This document shows, piece by piece, positions 23,539 to 36,800 of a DNA stretch of 64,000 nucleotides (positions within the stretch are counted from its first letter, which is position 1; every line of letters begins with the position of its first letter). The stretch spans positions 4,154,671 through 4,218,670 of the forward strand of contig JANPWX010000480.1 of NCBI GenBank assembly GCA_024734555.1, read 5' to 3'. Under the pieces are notes generated by a model. It made no database searches, had not been told where the DNA came from, and worked only from the letters and a program-made list of their open reading frames with translations. Both the position numbers and the translations under genes were made by a program. The stretch is from Trochalopteron elliotii (lineage: Eukaryota > Chordata > Aves > Passeriformes > Leiothrichidae).

Positions 23539-26500
23539 AATAAATATACTTTACAGTATTTTTTCTTGTTTCCAACACCAGCTCCTCTGCTAGTAACTTA
23601 CCCCTTGGGAAGAACTTACAAGAGAAAGAGTAAAGCATTATTTTACAAATGGAATTCCTAGAGATGATATTTCATCTAAAGCCTGACTACTGTAACTTAG
23701 CTTTGATCCTAATGTGCTACTGTAAAGGTAAATTTATTCCTGAAGAGAACTTAGTTTAACTGTAAGTAAACATGAATACACTTTTCTGAAGTATGCTGAA
23801 TATAATGAAGCATATAAATTAGTTTAAAAAGACAATTTAATAAGTTTTTTTCCTGGTAGACTGAACATGTAGTCCCCACATAATTTGATTTTAAAAAATT
23901 TATTCTACAACAGAAGATTAATATTTATGTATGTGTTATTTGAAACTAGGGACCATATTTAAGCTGGATGTTGAGTCTCTGTAGGTCTAACACAAAAACT
24001 TGCTGTGACAGTTGCTTGTTTTGTACAAGATGTCCATTCTTATTCTGATTTGAAATACTGAGGATGTAGAGGAGTCAAGATGCCTGCTTTTCTTCTGTTT
24101 CTGGTTACTTTACATGTTGCTGTCTTTGGGCAAAAATGGGCATATATCCCTCTCTGGTGAGCCAGTGTGGAATGGGTTTTGATCTCTCACCACCTGTCAA
24201 CTGAAGAATTTAGAGAAATTGCAAGTTTTTCTATTTTTCTTTGAAAATAAATGTTTTTTATGAAGAAATATATTAACACTAGAAAATAAAGCAATAACAG
24301 AATATAGCATATTTGTACAACAATGAAAGAGGAAAAAAAAACTGAACACGTTACTGGGGAGGAAGGAATTTTTACCTATTTAAAACCCATTAATTTTTAC
24401 CTATTTAAACGCACTGCCCCAACACCAAAAGCAATCTTGTGTAGCGAGAGAGCAACCAGTTTCAAGATTTTTTTTTTTTACATTACTACTTTTGTGTGAG
24501 CACTTGTTCTGGATTTATGTCCTGGCAGATACTCTGCCCACGAACTCTACACCCAGTCAATGGGAGAGCCATGAATGGGATGCAGCTCCTTGCAAGTGGA
24601 AAGCAGCAAAGAAAGAATCCCTATATTTTTTTTCATCCTGCAAACACTGCTTTGAACAAAATTCTTCATGTACTAAGCATTGATCTGAACAAAATCAAAT
24701 TTGAGCTGCTTTTAAATGCTCCTGGCTAAATATACATTACCTCTGCCCAAACAAGCTGTAGTCATTCCTATTTATGCAGAGCTGCCTTTTGCCGAGGTGC
24801 AAATTCCCAGTGTGGNACTTTGCAGTCTTGTTGTGCACAATTATCAGAATCAAAGTAAAAGAAAAAAATCAAAAAATGCTGCAGAACCTTGGCTATACTT
24901 TAGAGCACATAGCCTGTATTATGCTATAAGAACAGATTTCTAAAATTGAGTGTCAGTTGTTGACACAGGCACATCACTTCTCATCCTTGCTTCTGTTCAG
25001 AACCCTTCCACAGAAATGAGGATGGATTTTCTGCACAGGGACAAGAATGCCTCATTTAGATATTATATGCTATGTCATGTCATTGTGCATGAGTATCTGA
25101 ATGAACTTGTATACATATTTGATTTTGCTTCAGAATTGCCTCATACTGAACTTGTTAGTGTCATTGACTTTTTTCTTAATCACCCAAACATTACTTTGCT
25201 TCAATAAAAATTCTTTTAAAATAAAATTTAGCCTCTGATAGAGGAATTTTTCCTTTATAGGAACATCTCCTTACTGTTCTTAACTGAACAGTGGAAATTC
25301 AAAAGTAAATGCATTTTTCACTGTGTGACAAGCAGCTGTAACAAATAGCTAATGTAAGGTAGGAAAATTACACTGCATTTCAGTGTTTGTTCAGGTAAAT
25401 GCAACAGTATAAAGCTTAAATGCTGTTAGAATTGGGCACGATCATGCCCATACACACAGGAAAAAGAGCTCAGACTAAAGTTAGTCTACAGGTAATTTCT
25501 GGATTAAGCTGTTTGCCTCAATTTTGCTTCCTGTTTGCAACAGAGAAGATTTCAAAAACTCAGTCAGAAATAATAAGGAGATTATAGTTAAACTTCAGAG
25601 AAGTCATGCTGGCTGTTCACATGCCTCATCCTTTAATGACTGTATCTTCAAAGCAGCAGTGGCATCTTCGTCTTAGAAGAGGTTTTATGGAGTCACTTTT
25701 TAAGGAGTGCTGGCTGGGGTTTGATATGCTGGTCAAGCAGTGATTCTAAATGCAGTCAGTCAAGATTACAAACCTCATATCAAACCATTTTCAAAGTCTT
25801 TGCATTGTCCTCAATGAGTTTTAGATTAAACCATTTATTCTTCATTCACCTTCAAATCATATTCGTGATCCCTGCCTTTGGGACTTTTGAAAAGTTATGT
25901 TCCTGCTTCTTTATCTTTCACTGCATCTGTCTGTTCCTCACATGTTTCTGTCTGTCCTTCTGCCAGCCTCCTGCCACTGCAGGCACTTCCAGGGACCAGC
26001 TGAAAGAAGACTTCTCATTCCAGCATTCCTCTCTCTTATTTCAGAGGGCTGTGCCAGGCAGTTAACTTTCAGAGAGCTTGCCATCTAACTTTGGATCTGA
26101 TCTCTCAGCAGCTGAAAAGCTGCCATGTTGCTTTCTGCTGGATGTCCCTGTGTTGAGCTGGTGGCTCAGGCTTTGATCACACAAAAAGGGACCACACAAT
26201 TGTCTACAACACGTCTTTAAACCAGGACTTTTTAGGTATCAAATTCTTTTGCTTTCACTTCTCTCTGAGATTTCTGTTCCCTGCTTTCAACAGACAGTGA
26301 AAAAAAACCCCAAAAAGCCTGCTGTTTCCCTGGTGTGGAATGTTTTACAAGAAATGGATGTCATTAAGTGATTGCTGTCTTGGCACACTGGTGCTTTGCT
26401 GGCACTTTTCAGTGTCTGCAGTTATGAACATATGTGCTCCCTGTCTCTCAAGCACTTTGATGCAGACAGAGAACACTGATCTATGAGAAAAGAGACCTGT

Positions 26501-26660
26501 ACCTGGTTTATAGCAGGAAGATTTCATGCTAATTTTTAAATTAAAAAATATTTTTATTATTTTTAAAAAATCTTTAAACTAACTTGATAGTTTTAATAAA
26601 TTTAACTCGATTTTTTAATGAATCTTAAAACTAACTCCCTGCTTTATTAAAAAGGTATTG
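23539..26660. other. unique noncoding DNA with one ambiguous base
   Basis: No gene supported. Base 24816 is N. An 18-bp perfect direct repeat occurs at 24367-24384 and 24392-24409. Two open frames in the same phase at 24716-24943 and 24950-25207 are separated by stops, and the second begins at GTG. They show no domain I trust. Confidence 0.5.
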
Positions 26661-26790
26661 CCTCATTCCTGGATGTGTTCAAGGCCAGCTTGGATGGGTC
26701 CTGAGCATCCTGAACTAGTGAGCGGCATCTCTGGCCATTGCAGGGTGGTTGGATGATTAAATTCCCCTCCAATCCTACATTTCCATGATA
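26661..26790 (+). mobile_element. CR1 LINE 3' end, plus strand
   Basis: This matches the CR1 3' terminal region: 'ttcctggatgtgttcaaggcc', 'agcttggatgggtcctgagc', 'ctgaactagtg', 'ccattgcagggtggttgg', 'atgatta' and a degenerate 'ccaatcctacatttccatgat' end. It is severely 5' truncated, as most CR1 insertions are. Confidence 0.85.
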
Positions 26791-29573
26791 AAAAAGGGGG
26801 TTTGCTACTGTTTTGCATGGTCTTGGAAGTGCTTATTAGCACGGTTCCTGCTCTTGCAGTCACATAATGCATCAAATGGTCTCATACATTTGGTTCCTAC
26901 CTTGTTTCCTTTTCGTTGCCGTGTCTTTTTCTCAGTGCACTCACAATTCAAACCCGAAGAAGCAGAGTACTTGAAGTTAAATGAGGTCTAATTCTGCTTA
27001 CTGTAATTTATTAAGAGGAAAATATTTTTAAAATTAAAAAATCCAAACAACTTCTATCATGGAATATGAGGAGGAAGAGCCTGTAATTTCTATTTGGAAT
27101 TGAATCTGTAGTACAGTAATAGGTGGTAGCATACAGGTTGAAGTTATCTTGAATGCAGCCACTAGAAAAATAGATTTGAGGTTTAAAAACCCAAATCTGC
27201 AGTGTTGATTAATTTATTATTACCTCTGATTAAACATTAGATATGGCTTATATGCAGTTAAGATGAATTAAATCAATGCCTTGAGATTTTTGAGTCAGGT
27301 TTTTGAGAAAGAAAAATAATCTCAAATGTTGTGTGAAAATAAAATTATTTTAAAATTCCTTTAAATCTTGGTCATTAATAAAAACGGATTATCTTTTTCT
27401 TTTCCTCTTTTCCTTACCAATCTGCTCTTGACAGCTTGATTTTGGTTTCTTGATGACTTTAGTCATTTTGAGGACATTTACAGACTTAAAACACTGAAAT
27501 GTGTCTCTGGGAAGGGGTTTTATTAGACATTACATGAAACTATAAAAATGTGCCTATTCATATATTGATTTATTCACGAAACTATGAAACATGAAAGAAT
27601 GATAGTCTCCTAAAATATTCAGCCCTGGAATATTAGTGCAGGTAAACATCATAAACAATTATCTTAAATTGGTTACCAAGGCAGTGTAGCAGTATTAAGT
27701 TGCTATGGAAATGTTTGGTTCCTGCTCAGAGATGCCAGCACAGCTAATGCCATCCCTTCTAGTTACATCATTTCAGCCAGAGACAAATCAAGAGGAGGGG
27801 AAATAACATCAGTGATGTATGTGGGATACAAATCAGGATTTTTGGAAGAGGGGATGTATAAGCCATAAAACTGATATGTTTTGACTTGTCTCAAATGTCC
27901 ATACTTCATGTCCAGAGCATTTCACAGAAAGGAAGAATATTCTTTGTCTTGGCAATTAGAAAGACAAGAGTCACATCAAGCTGTGCATAGATTTTTTTTT
28001 TTCCTGTCCAAGCTGCCAGGAATCAAAACTCATTTTGTCATATTTAGCAAATCTCCAGCTAATTTTTTTTTGTGTATTGTTGTTATGAGTTGTACAACTC
28101 TCTCTAGTAGAAGTTGTTTGGGATTATTGTCTGACATACAGTTACAACATGGTATTGAATAGTAAAAGACACCAAAAGATGATGTGCAATGGCAGCCTAA
28201 AACATGATATTTGCACTCTGGTTTCATAATGGACTTACAATATCATATGTTAAGAAAATAAAGGAGACATCGACAGCATGACAGCCTCAGTTCCCACAAG
28301 GAGCATAAAAAAAAAGTCTGTAATTCTGATTTACAGGATATTGTACTACTGGAGTGTTTATTTTGGAGTAGAACAGCCCATTCTTACTGCCTGTTCAACT
28401 ATCCCATCAGAATGAATTGCTGAAAGTTTTTGCAATTGCTTTGTGCACTAAGAAACTTGCAGCAGATGTTATTTGTGGAGACAGTGAGTATTTTATTCTC
28501 TTCTTGCATAAATAAGAAGAAATGAAGGCTTTGAAGCAGATGTCAGGTGTAGGAATGGTGACTATTATATAGCTTATTCCCATTTCATTTGAAACAATTG
28601 TCTGCAGCTTCAAAGAGTGAGAGTACTTTCTTAATTAGTTTGAAATTTGTCATTAGTTCAAAATTTCTCTAGCTTTACAACAGACTAGTACTAAAAAACT
28701 TACTACTTCTATACTTGAATGCACATCTTGTATAAAAATGAATAATTTTCTATAGTCTCCTTCCAAAAACAAAATTAGCATGTGTTTTGCTTTTTTTCTT
28801 GGCCACAGGTAGTGAGTTAGTGGTGGCCAGACAAACCAGTTTTTGGTGACCAAATGTTCTTGAAAGGAGGATCAGGACATGGAGATCACAATGAAATGGC
28901 TGAGTAATACATATCTTAATGAAGAATATGTACTGTTATTCAAGAGTAGTTTCAATATTTTTGTATATATATATACATAAGCTTGTTTTACACAGCTCTT
29001 TTGGCTTTTTTAGAATTTCAGAGATTTGGCTTTGGAGTTCATGTATGGGACTTGAGAGAATCCGAGGTAATTTCACTGAGTGCATTATGAGTGTATAGTG
29101 CTCCCAGTTATTTCATGATTGTAGGTTTATATTAGAAGTATCAATATTGAACTCCTAACTTTCATACATCAATGTGTTTCTCATAATAAAATAGGCCTTA
29201 ATTTCTGGCTATCTTATGCCATCTTTGCTTTCTCAATTAATTTTTCCAAGTTTCCATAGCCTTTTCCAGACAGCCTGGTTGTCTTCAGGTGTCTCTTATG
29301 TCCTTTGATTACCTACTGCAGTTTTCTTAAAGAAACAAAACAAGCATGGAGTGTTTGAAATGCTGCCTTTATGCAAATTTCAAGCAGAGTGTGAGATTTG
29401 CATAATAATGAAAACAGGCCGGAGGAACCATGTGAGTCACAAGGACAGGGATCTGCACTGCAGGATAATGTGGTGGAGCCCTGCTGGGAGGGCTGTTGAT
29501 CCAAGTGGAAGGGTTAAGGCAGCAGTGGTTTCTGTCTCATTAAATAAATAGGCTATTAGACAGCTACTGGAAT
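26791..29573. other. unique noncoding DNA
   Basis: AT-rich with no recognisable gene or repeat. A short (TA)n lies at about 28964-28975. Confidence 0.5.
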
Positions 29574-29721
29574 AGAATCATAGCACAGTTTGGGCTGGGA
29601 GGGACCCTAAAGATCACCCAGTGCCCCCCACCATGGACAGGGACACCTTCTCCTAGATCAGAGTGCTCAGGGCCCCATCCAGCCTTGCCTTGCACACTTC
29701 CAGGGATGGAGCATCCACAGC
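29574..29721 (-). mobile_element. CR1 LINE 3' end, minus strand (part 1 of a split copy)
   Basis: Antisense CR1 3' end. The terminal 'agaatcatag' motif at 29574 is followed by 'ggctgggagggaccctaaagatcacc' and continues to 'cagggatggagcatccacagc'. The copy is interrupted here by an LTR and resumes at 30299 with the next CR1 bases. The join across the insertion is seamless apart from the 6-bp duplication. Confidence 0.9.
29716..29721. repeat. target-site duplication, left copy (CACAGC)
   Basis: CACAGC lies directly before the LTR and corresponds to CACAAC at 30299-30304, with one mismatch. The CR1 consensus supports CACAGC as the original. Confidence 0.8.
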
Positions 29722-30298
29722 TGTGAGGTTTTTATCTTCTTTTCTTCCTGTTATTAATGCCAGGATTAATGCACGGGAGATGCAGATTTCATGTTTGCAC
29801 TCAGTTGTTTATTAATTCTTATCTAAAGTACAGTCTTGCGACTTGTGAGTTCTAGTTAACAATGTAGAAAATAGCTCTTCTCTAACTCTTTCCATGGTCT
29901 TTTAAGCACTAATTACCCAATAACTAGATGACACCCATATTATTTATACTTTCAACCCAATAACTGACCACTTAAGGTCTGCAATGTGGACCTTCTTCGC
30001 CCAATTAGAAAAAAACCACCCAAAACCATGAAGAAGAAGGTGAAGAAGGACCTAGCCAACACCACAAGTCCTCCATACTGCTCCATATATACTACTGTTT
30101 ACTAAAACCTTAAATTCCAAGTTTTTCACCCTGTGATATCACACACCTCCATTCAAACTACACGCCCACAACCCCACTGCTATCATTCAATTTCGGGAGC
30201 CTGTTCCATGGCCTCAGGTCAAATTTGTACTGTTTGCTTGAGGGTCAGGGCCTTTTAGCACAGAAAGCTTGAAATTCTCATCTTCCAGCATTCCAACA
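29722..30298 (-). mobile_element. solo ERV LTR (probably ERVK-type) nested in CR1
   Basis: A 577-bp element running TGTGAGG...CCAACA on the plus strand, so TGTTGG...CTCACA in its own sense on the minus strand, with TG/CA ends. On the minus strand it has a TATATATGG box (plus 30083-30091) followed by an AATAAA poly(A) signal (plus TTTATT at 29808-29813). That order supports minus orientation. It is flanked by CACAGC/CACAAC, a 6-bp duplication typical of ERVK. It contains no coding region and the second LTR is missing, so it is a solo LTR. Insertion into CR1 makes it younger than that CR1 copy. Confidence 0.9.
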
Positions 30299-30304
30299 CA
30301 CAAC
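30299..30304. repeat. target-site duplication, right copy (CACAAC)
   Basis: Matches CACAGC at 29716-29721 with one substitution. CR1 sequence continues directly from it. Confidence 0.8.
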
Positions 30305-30880
30305 TTCTCCAGACAACCTGTGCCAGGGCCTCCCCACTCTCAGAGTAAAGAACTTCTAACTCCTATCTAATATAAATCTAACATTTTTCAGTTTAAAGTC
30401 TTATTGCCCTAAGTGGCTCCGTGCTCTTGAGAAATGTCTCCCACCAGATCTCTTTAGAGCCTCTTTAGATATTGGAAGGTGCTCTGAGGGATATGAGTTA
30501 CTTGTTGAGAGAATTTTCTTCTCCAGGAGGAGCAGCCACATTGCCCAGCCTGTCTCCACAGCAGAGGTGCTTCAGCCTTCTGAGCGTCTTGGTGGGCTCT
30601 CTGGAGTTGGTTATAGGAGCTCTGTGTCCTTCCTGTGCTGGGAACCCCAGAGCTGCGTGCAGCACTGCAGGTGGGGGCTCAGCAGAACAGAGGGGCAGAA
30701 TCCCTTCCTTGACCTGCTGCTTTTGATGCAGCTGGGGAGAGACTTGCCTTTTTTGGGCTGAGAACTCATTATTGAGTCATGCCCAGCCTCTCAGCCACTG
30801 GCATCCCCAAGTGTTTCATCTCATGGCTGTTCCAAATCCATTCTCCATTCTTCCAGCCTGTGCTGGAATTTGAATTTCCT
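30299..30880 (-). mobile_element. CR1 LINE, minus strand (part 2 of the split copy)
   Basis: Resumes with 'cttctccagacaacctgtgcc', then the CR1 3' UTR, then antisense ORF2 text: 'agaggtgcttcagccttctgagc', 'gggaaccccagagctg', 'gcaggtgggggctcagcagaac', 'ctgcttttgatgcagc', 'cccaagtgtttcatctc' and 'atccattctcc'. The 5' truncation point is near 30880. Without the LTR the copy is about 730 bp. The plus-strand open frames here are antisense shadows, and ORF2 itself is frame-broken. Confidence 0.85.
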
Positions 30881-33800
30881 GTTCTATTCCATGACTGACT
30901 TCTGAGCCTTTTGATCACAATTCAATTTCTATAATTCTGCATCTGAGGGGGATAATATGCACCTGAATTACGGGCAGATATTCACCCACAGTATTTCTCT
31001 GGGTCCATGGAAGACTCAAATAGCCATGGATATTTGGCAAAACTTGCAAACTTCATGAGAGCTAGAACTTTTTCTGTTGGAAACCCTGCATTGTTGCAGT
31101 ACAGATCATCATCTGTGGATTATTTTGAAGATCATACACACAGTTCATGTAAACCATAGCGAAAATATAAATGAGGCATACCATGTACCCAAACTGTTGG
31201 GATCTACCAAATCCAAATCAAAGTGTCAGGATCCAAGCTATCCCTGCAAGCAATGCTTCCAGAAAAATATAACGACATTCCTGAAACAATGTTGTAGTTT
31301 TATGGGGGTAAAAAGTGGATTTTGAACCTAGATAGACTGGAAATTAAGCTTAAAAGGTGTTTCCTCCCCACTCCCCTCTGGGTTTTGTCAAAAAAGGGAA
31401 ATAAATATATATAAAGTTTTAGCAGTATTCAAATTCCTTTTTGTAACTTGAAAAACTTTCGGCTACTTAATCATGAACTTGATGAGAACTGTGGTAGTGA
31501 TCTAAAAAAAGGCAACTAAACTACTCCCACTTTGGTGCAAAGACATGTTTCAGTGCTGTTTATTGCCTTGAAGTTGAGATTGTCTGCTGAGGGGAAAGAG
31601 GAACATAATAGGAAAGTTTCCCTCTGTTCCTTAAACATCCAGAAGACTTGAAAAGAACTTCTGTTTCAGTGGATTGATGACACTTGGCCAGGGATATCAG
31701 CTCCAGCTAAAAGTGCTCATTCTGTTCTCAGTCAGGAAAAGGAGACTGGATGCCAGCACTGAAAAGGCATTTTTCTTTCTTGGCCTAAAGTAGTAGGTAC
31801 GTGGCAATCTGTCAAGTGCAGTCCTGTGGAAATCAAGGATCTTGGCTGACAGATACCATCAGGAAAGTCGTTGCTGAAAGAAATGCACAGAGTTGTAAGA
31901 TTGAGGAATTGTCACATCACCCTCTTGGTGCTGGCAGATCATGTAAAACAGCCTGTGTGGCATCTGAGGCTGTAATAACAGCCAGGGAGGGTTTTATTTC
32001 CACCCCTCAGTAGTAAATAGTCATTAAAGTCAAGCAATGCTGGTGGTTTTTGTTGGCTGCTCTTTGAATCCAGTGTAAGGAGGAAGGCACTAGGAGGCTG
32101 CAAGAAGCAAATGTTTTCTTCCCAGCAAGAAAGGTTTCCTAAAGCAGCTCAGAACAGGATGGAGATCCATCAGATCTGTGGAAAGCTGATAGATGTGTTG
32201 ATGTGGCAAAGGGATTCTCCTCTTTCAGGAGAATTAGAGGCTGAAACTTGGAAAGGACCAAGGAAATTTCTATGGCAAGTATGTTTGTGTGGCAAATTCT
32301 CTACATTTTAACTTCCCTTTTTCTCAGCTGTGGCACCACACATAAATTTTGCAATTTAATTAAGAAAAAAAAAATCCTTACTCACTTACATGAACTCAAG
32401 GTCATGTTGTGTTTCTGTGGGAAAATGGACTGAGAAAATGCAATATTCTGTCACCATGAGCCGAGTGGGAGCAGTATATGTAGCAATGGGAAGGGATAAA
32501 TAAATGGAGAAAGCTCAAGGTACAACAGGTTGTACTTTTATGTAATTCAACTGCATTATCCAACTCCATTGCCTCATACCTGCTGCTCCCATACCTGTAA
32601 TTCCAAGGGGATGGCAAGAAAAGACACTTTAAAAGCTGTTATGTGGGAGACCTTTAAAGATTGTGACAGAAATATGAAAGTAAGAAGAGAAAATGAGAAA
32701 CAACTTGACCCTAAAGTTGCCAGCCCATTAGAGAGGAACTGGGAAACATTTTGATCTAGAAAATAAGTCATAAGTAGTAGCTGTTGTGCACTTAAAAGTA
32801 AATGCAGAGGATAAGCTCCTTCAAATGCTACTTTGACTTCCCTATTTTGTTAATACTAAGGCTTTTTATTTCTGAGAGCTGATGAAATCAGGTCAAACTT
32901 GTAAAAAGCATAGATTTTAAGAAAACCTTTAGAAAGCATAAATCTAAAATATAATTTTAAAGGAAAGGAATTTTTTTTTCATGCATTCTCCCCCAGTCTG
33001 TTGACTTCCAGTGAATAATGAAAACAAATTTCAAAAAGAAAATTGATTGTTTTAATAAATTTGTTAATTAAAGTAGAGTATTTTATTTCTGGTGTAAGGC
33101 CAACAAGTCTTGCATCCTCTGTGGGATATTTAACTCTCTAATGCCTGGAATTAATATAACATTTTGTGAAGTAGGCACTTAAAGAACAGATGGGGGTGAT
33201 TAAAGGGTGGCTTATTATTCAGTCCCCTAACACCAAATACTGTTGTTTGATTTCCACTTAGTAATGCTGGAGTTTGTATGTGTTCAAATTTTAATTACAA
33301 TTATTTCCCATGTCTGATATTTTCTTTCAGTTTTAATACATCTGATTAGGGCTTCAGGGCCTCCTACCTCACTTTCACCATCTAAATGAGATTTTAAACC
33401 TTCAGGGGTTACAATATTCCTTTCTGGACTGCTGAGGGACTCAGTTCCTTTGGCATTGCATTTATTAGTTTGTATTATTTTAGTTCTTCTTTGCCAAGGA
33501 TTCTTTCTGAAGGGAGTGAAAGCTGTGTGTGTTCAAAGCCTGTGCAGGATCACACACACAGATCTCCCCAGAGCTCTGCTTTAGGAAATGCATCACTTTC
33601 AGTATCAGATTTGCTGACTCACTGGACTCATGTCTGATTTCTAAAGGTTACTACTCTGGGTTCTTCCTTTGAGATACTAAACTTATGCTGCTTTGTGAGG
33701 TATATTGATTTCTTTAAAAATCTGTGACCTTTGGAAATGGAGCTGTGAAGTTATAATCTTCAAGGGGATGTTCTGGAGTTTTGTTTTCATAGGCTGATGT

Positions 33801-36800
33801 ATTAGGGGATATCAATCATTAATTAAATTCTAATGGAAGTCACTATGTGGTGGCATCACCGTCATGGCTTGGGGAAGACCTGCTACAGCTCTGCAGCTTC
33901 CTACAAAACCTTTAGGTGAGAGAAAAAATAACTGTCCAGGAGTTAATCTTTACAATTTCTAATTTTAACTGCATGACTAAGCTGGGGAAATTTGGCTTCT
34001 CACAAATTATTTGTCACCAATCATTTCAGAAAATCTCAAAGACACTGCTGGGCAGGGAACCTCATGGTTAACACTACCAGGGGAAATTGAGGATTTGCAT
34101 TTTCTCACTAGTTCTTGATAATTCTGCACAGTTCCCAGCATTGCTCTGCATGGGTGTGGAGGATTCCTGCTCCTGCTGCTTTAGGTCTTTGAAAACTGTG
34201 CAGTTGATCTCTAGGCTTTCCAAAACAGGGCTCTTGCAATGTTTTTCTGCCAAATCCAACCAAAATCTGAGAACCAAAAACACCCTTCAGCTACCTTTTG
34301 TACATTGATGTACTTATCTGATAAAAAGATTCTGGCTAAGTATCAAATGAGAATTTTTTTTTTTAATTAAAAGCCATTAGAACTAAGCAAACTCATGGCA
34401 TAAAATTTGAAAGCTTTAATTAAGGCCCACTTTTAATTGTTCCAGTTAGGAGTAGCTGAGGAACTAAAAACAGCAGCAAGCTGGTGAAATAGCCAACACT
34501 TAGTAAATGAGCTTCATTTGAGCAATGCTACTTGGAATATATTTAGTACCAAAATTACAGAACAATGGTAATGAAATAAGGGTTGCTATGTTTGTATCCA
34601 TGCAATTTGCATTTAATAAAATATTCAAATACTACTGTGTTGTTATGCCTGCATAGTTCTGTTTGTTTATACCTTTACATGATTATTTCTGTAATGAGCA
34701 ATCATTAGTTTAATACAATTTCTGAATGTGAGCTGGTGTAATCTCCAGGCTACTTGACAGTGCATGTTTCAACTTAAGTATGATCAAAGTATATTTCATT
34801 ATCAGTTGCAACCATTTCTAGAGAGAAAAGATTTAAAACAATTTGAATAAAATTGTTGAAAGGGGAACAAGTTTGGTTTTTCATCAGTAATGCTTGTCAA
34901 CTCAATCCTCCCCTCTGTGGCCCTGTGTCCCATTATATAAGTGGTGTCCATCTGTTAGTAAAATAGGTAATGAAAAGCACTGTTCAGGGATGGTTTGCTC
35001 TAGAAAGCCAGACAACCATTCCTACAGCTCTCCTTGTGGAAGCTGTCAGTTGCCATTGAATCAGGGAGATATATCATGACCTGAGAAAAAACTCCTCTAG
35101 CACATATCTTATGAATGGAATTGGGGACAAACAAATGCCCTCTCAGTGCCACCTCTCACTGCAGAGCATGTCAGCAGCTGGAGAAATGCCAGGTTTGGGC
35201 AGGAATCCCAAACACAAAGAATTGAATTTGGCAATAAAAAGCCACATATTCAGTCTATTATTATAAAGCAAGAGTGTTCAGTATAGGGAGATGAAGGGGA
35301 AGAAGAAGCTTGACCAAATTAAGGCATTTCAGTTTTTTTATTCTAATGTCCCATTCTTCAGCAACCTGAATTACATAATTCCCTATTCCCCTCATCTTGG
35401 TCCCTCTCCTGTTGCAAAGAGCTTAATAGCCAAAGGTTTTCATTGTTCAGTGGTTTTGGTCATGCTATTATACCTTTTTTTTAAAAAATTAAGAATAACT
35501 TTCATGCTGAATCACATCCATATCATAAATTGTTTGCAGTTGCTATTGGTCAGAATTTCCATTAGCATTTTTTTACATTTTCTGCTGGTGGGTTTTTTTT
35601 TGGGTTGTTTTTTTTTTTTTTGTGCTTATGGGTGGAGGGATCCCCTCAAACCAGATCCCTTGCACTGGGTGTAAAAGCTGAGAAAGCATAAAAACCCCTT
35701 GGTGAGGCAGCAGAACTTGGCCTGATGCAGGCAGTGTAGTAGATGTCTGCTCTGGATGGCCCAAAGAGAGGAACTCCTGTAAAGCCCAAGCCTTGAGGTA
35801 AGAAAGGTGCATTTTAGGCAAGATCAAAATGCACAGGCCAAGGGTAGCTGTTGTAATATAACAATATAAATTCAGCTTAGTGTGGGCTCTGTCCCATTTG
35901 CTGTAAGTGTGGGGTTGTTCACATTCTTTTTCTTAAGGGTGAGATTTTTTTAGGACCCTAATGCTTAATGATTTAATTAAATGGCACCTAGAATTGGAAT
36001 CAGAATTCCAGCATTCTTTAGAGAGAAAATTGAAGGGTCAAACTGTGTCCAAGACATCTGTGCCATGTCTCCTGAAAACTCTGAAAACTTTTAATGACAA
36101 TAACCTGAGCCTACACGATAATCTGCCAATTTATTTAAAGGCTAAAATAAGAGCTAAACTACTTTGAAAATCTGTCCCTAATACCACCACTGTGAGAGCT
36201 ACTTATGTATTTAAAAAGTCTTAAAATTCTAAGAATAGAGAGTTGCAGAATCTTTTGAAGGAAAGTTGTGGAACCCACAATATTTGCCTTGTTGAGTGAT
36301 GTGCTTAGCTTAGTTTTGAAGTAGGGAAATGGTTTAGGCCCTCCAGGGCTTATGTGCAATGTAGAGTTTCCTCCTGGACTTCTCTTCAGTGACTGGTTGG
36401 GAATTTTGTGGTAATTTCTGTGCTACAGGAACAATATACTTGTGCTCTGTGCTTTGCAGAACACTTAGCACAGGGACACGAGTTATTTACCTGTTGGCCT
36501 TGTCACAATTGTTCAGGTTGCTCAGTGCTGCTGAGCAGTGAATATCTTATTGATCACACCTGCATATCTCCTGGGGTAACTGGGCTTTAAGTTAACCTGG
36601 CAGAAATTGGAAAGGAATTATACAAAAAATTTATTAATGAAACATATCTTAAGTGAGAAGTAGATCTGAGGCCTTTAGCTGTCAAATATTTAGGCATACA
36701 CCATTTTCTCTAAAACACTTAATTTGGAACCTTTCATCCAGCTATTTTTTTTTCTTTTAATACATGCCTCTGTTGGTTAGCTCTCCTCATTTCAGCATTT

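Noticed and set aside
24950..25207. Peptide with DTGTSLL, similar to the active-site motif of pepsin-type aspartic proteases
   Set aside because: The frame starts at GTG right after stop codons, and nothing else of the protease fold is present before or after it. The expected length is over 300 residues. The short match is coincidental.
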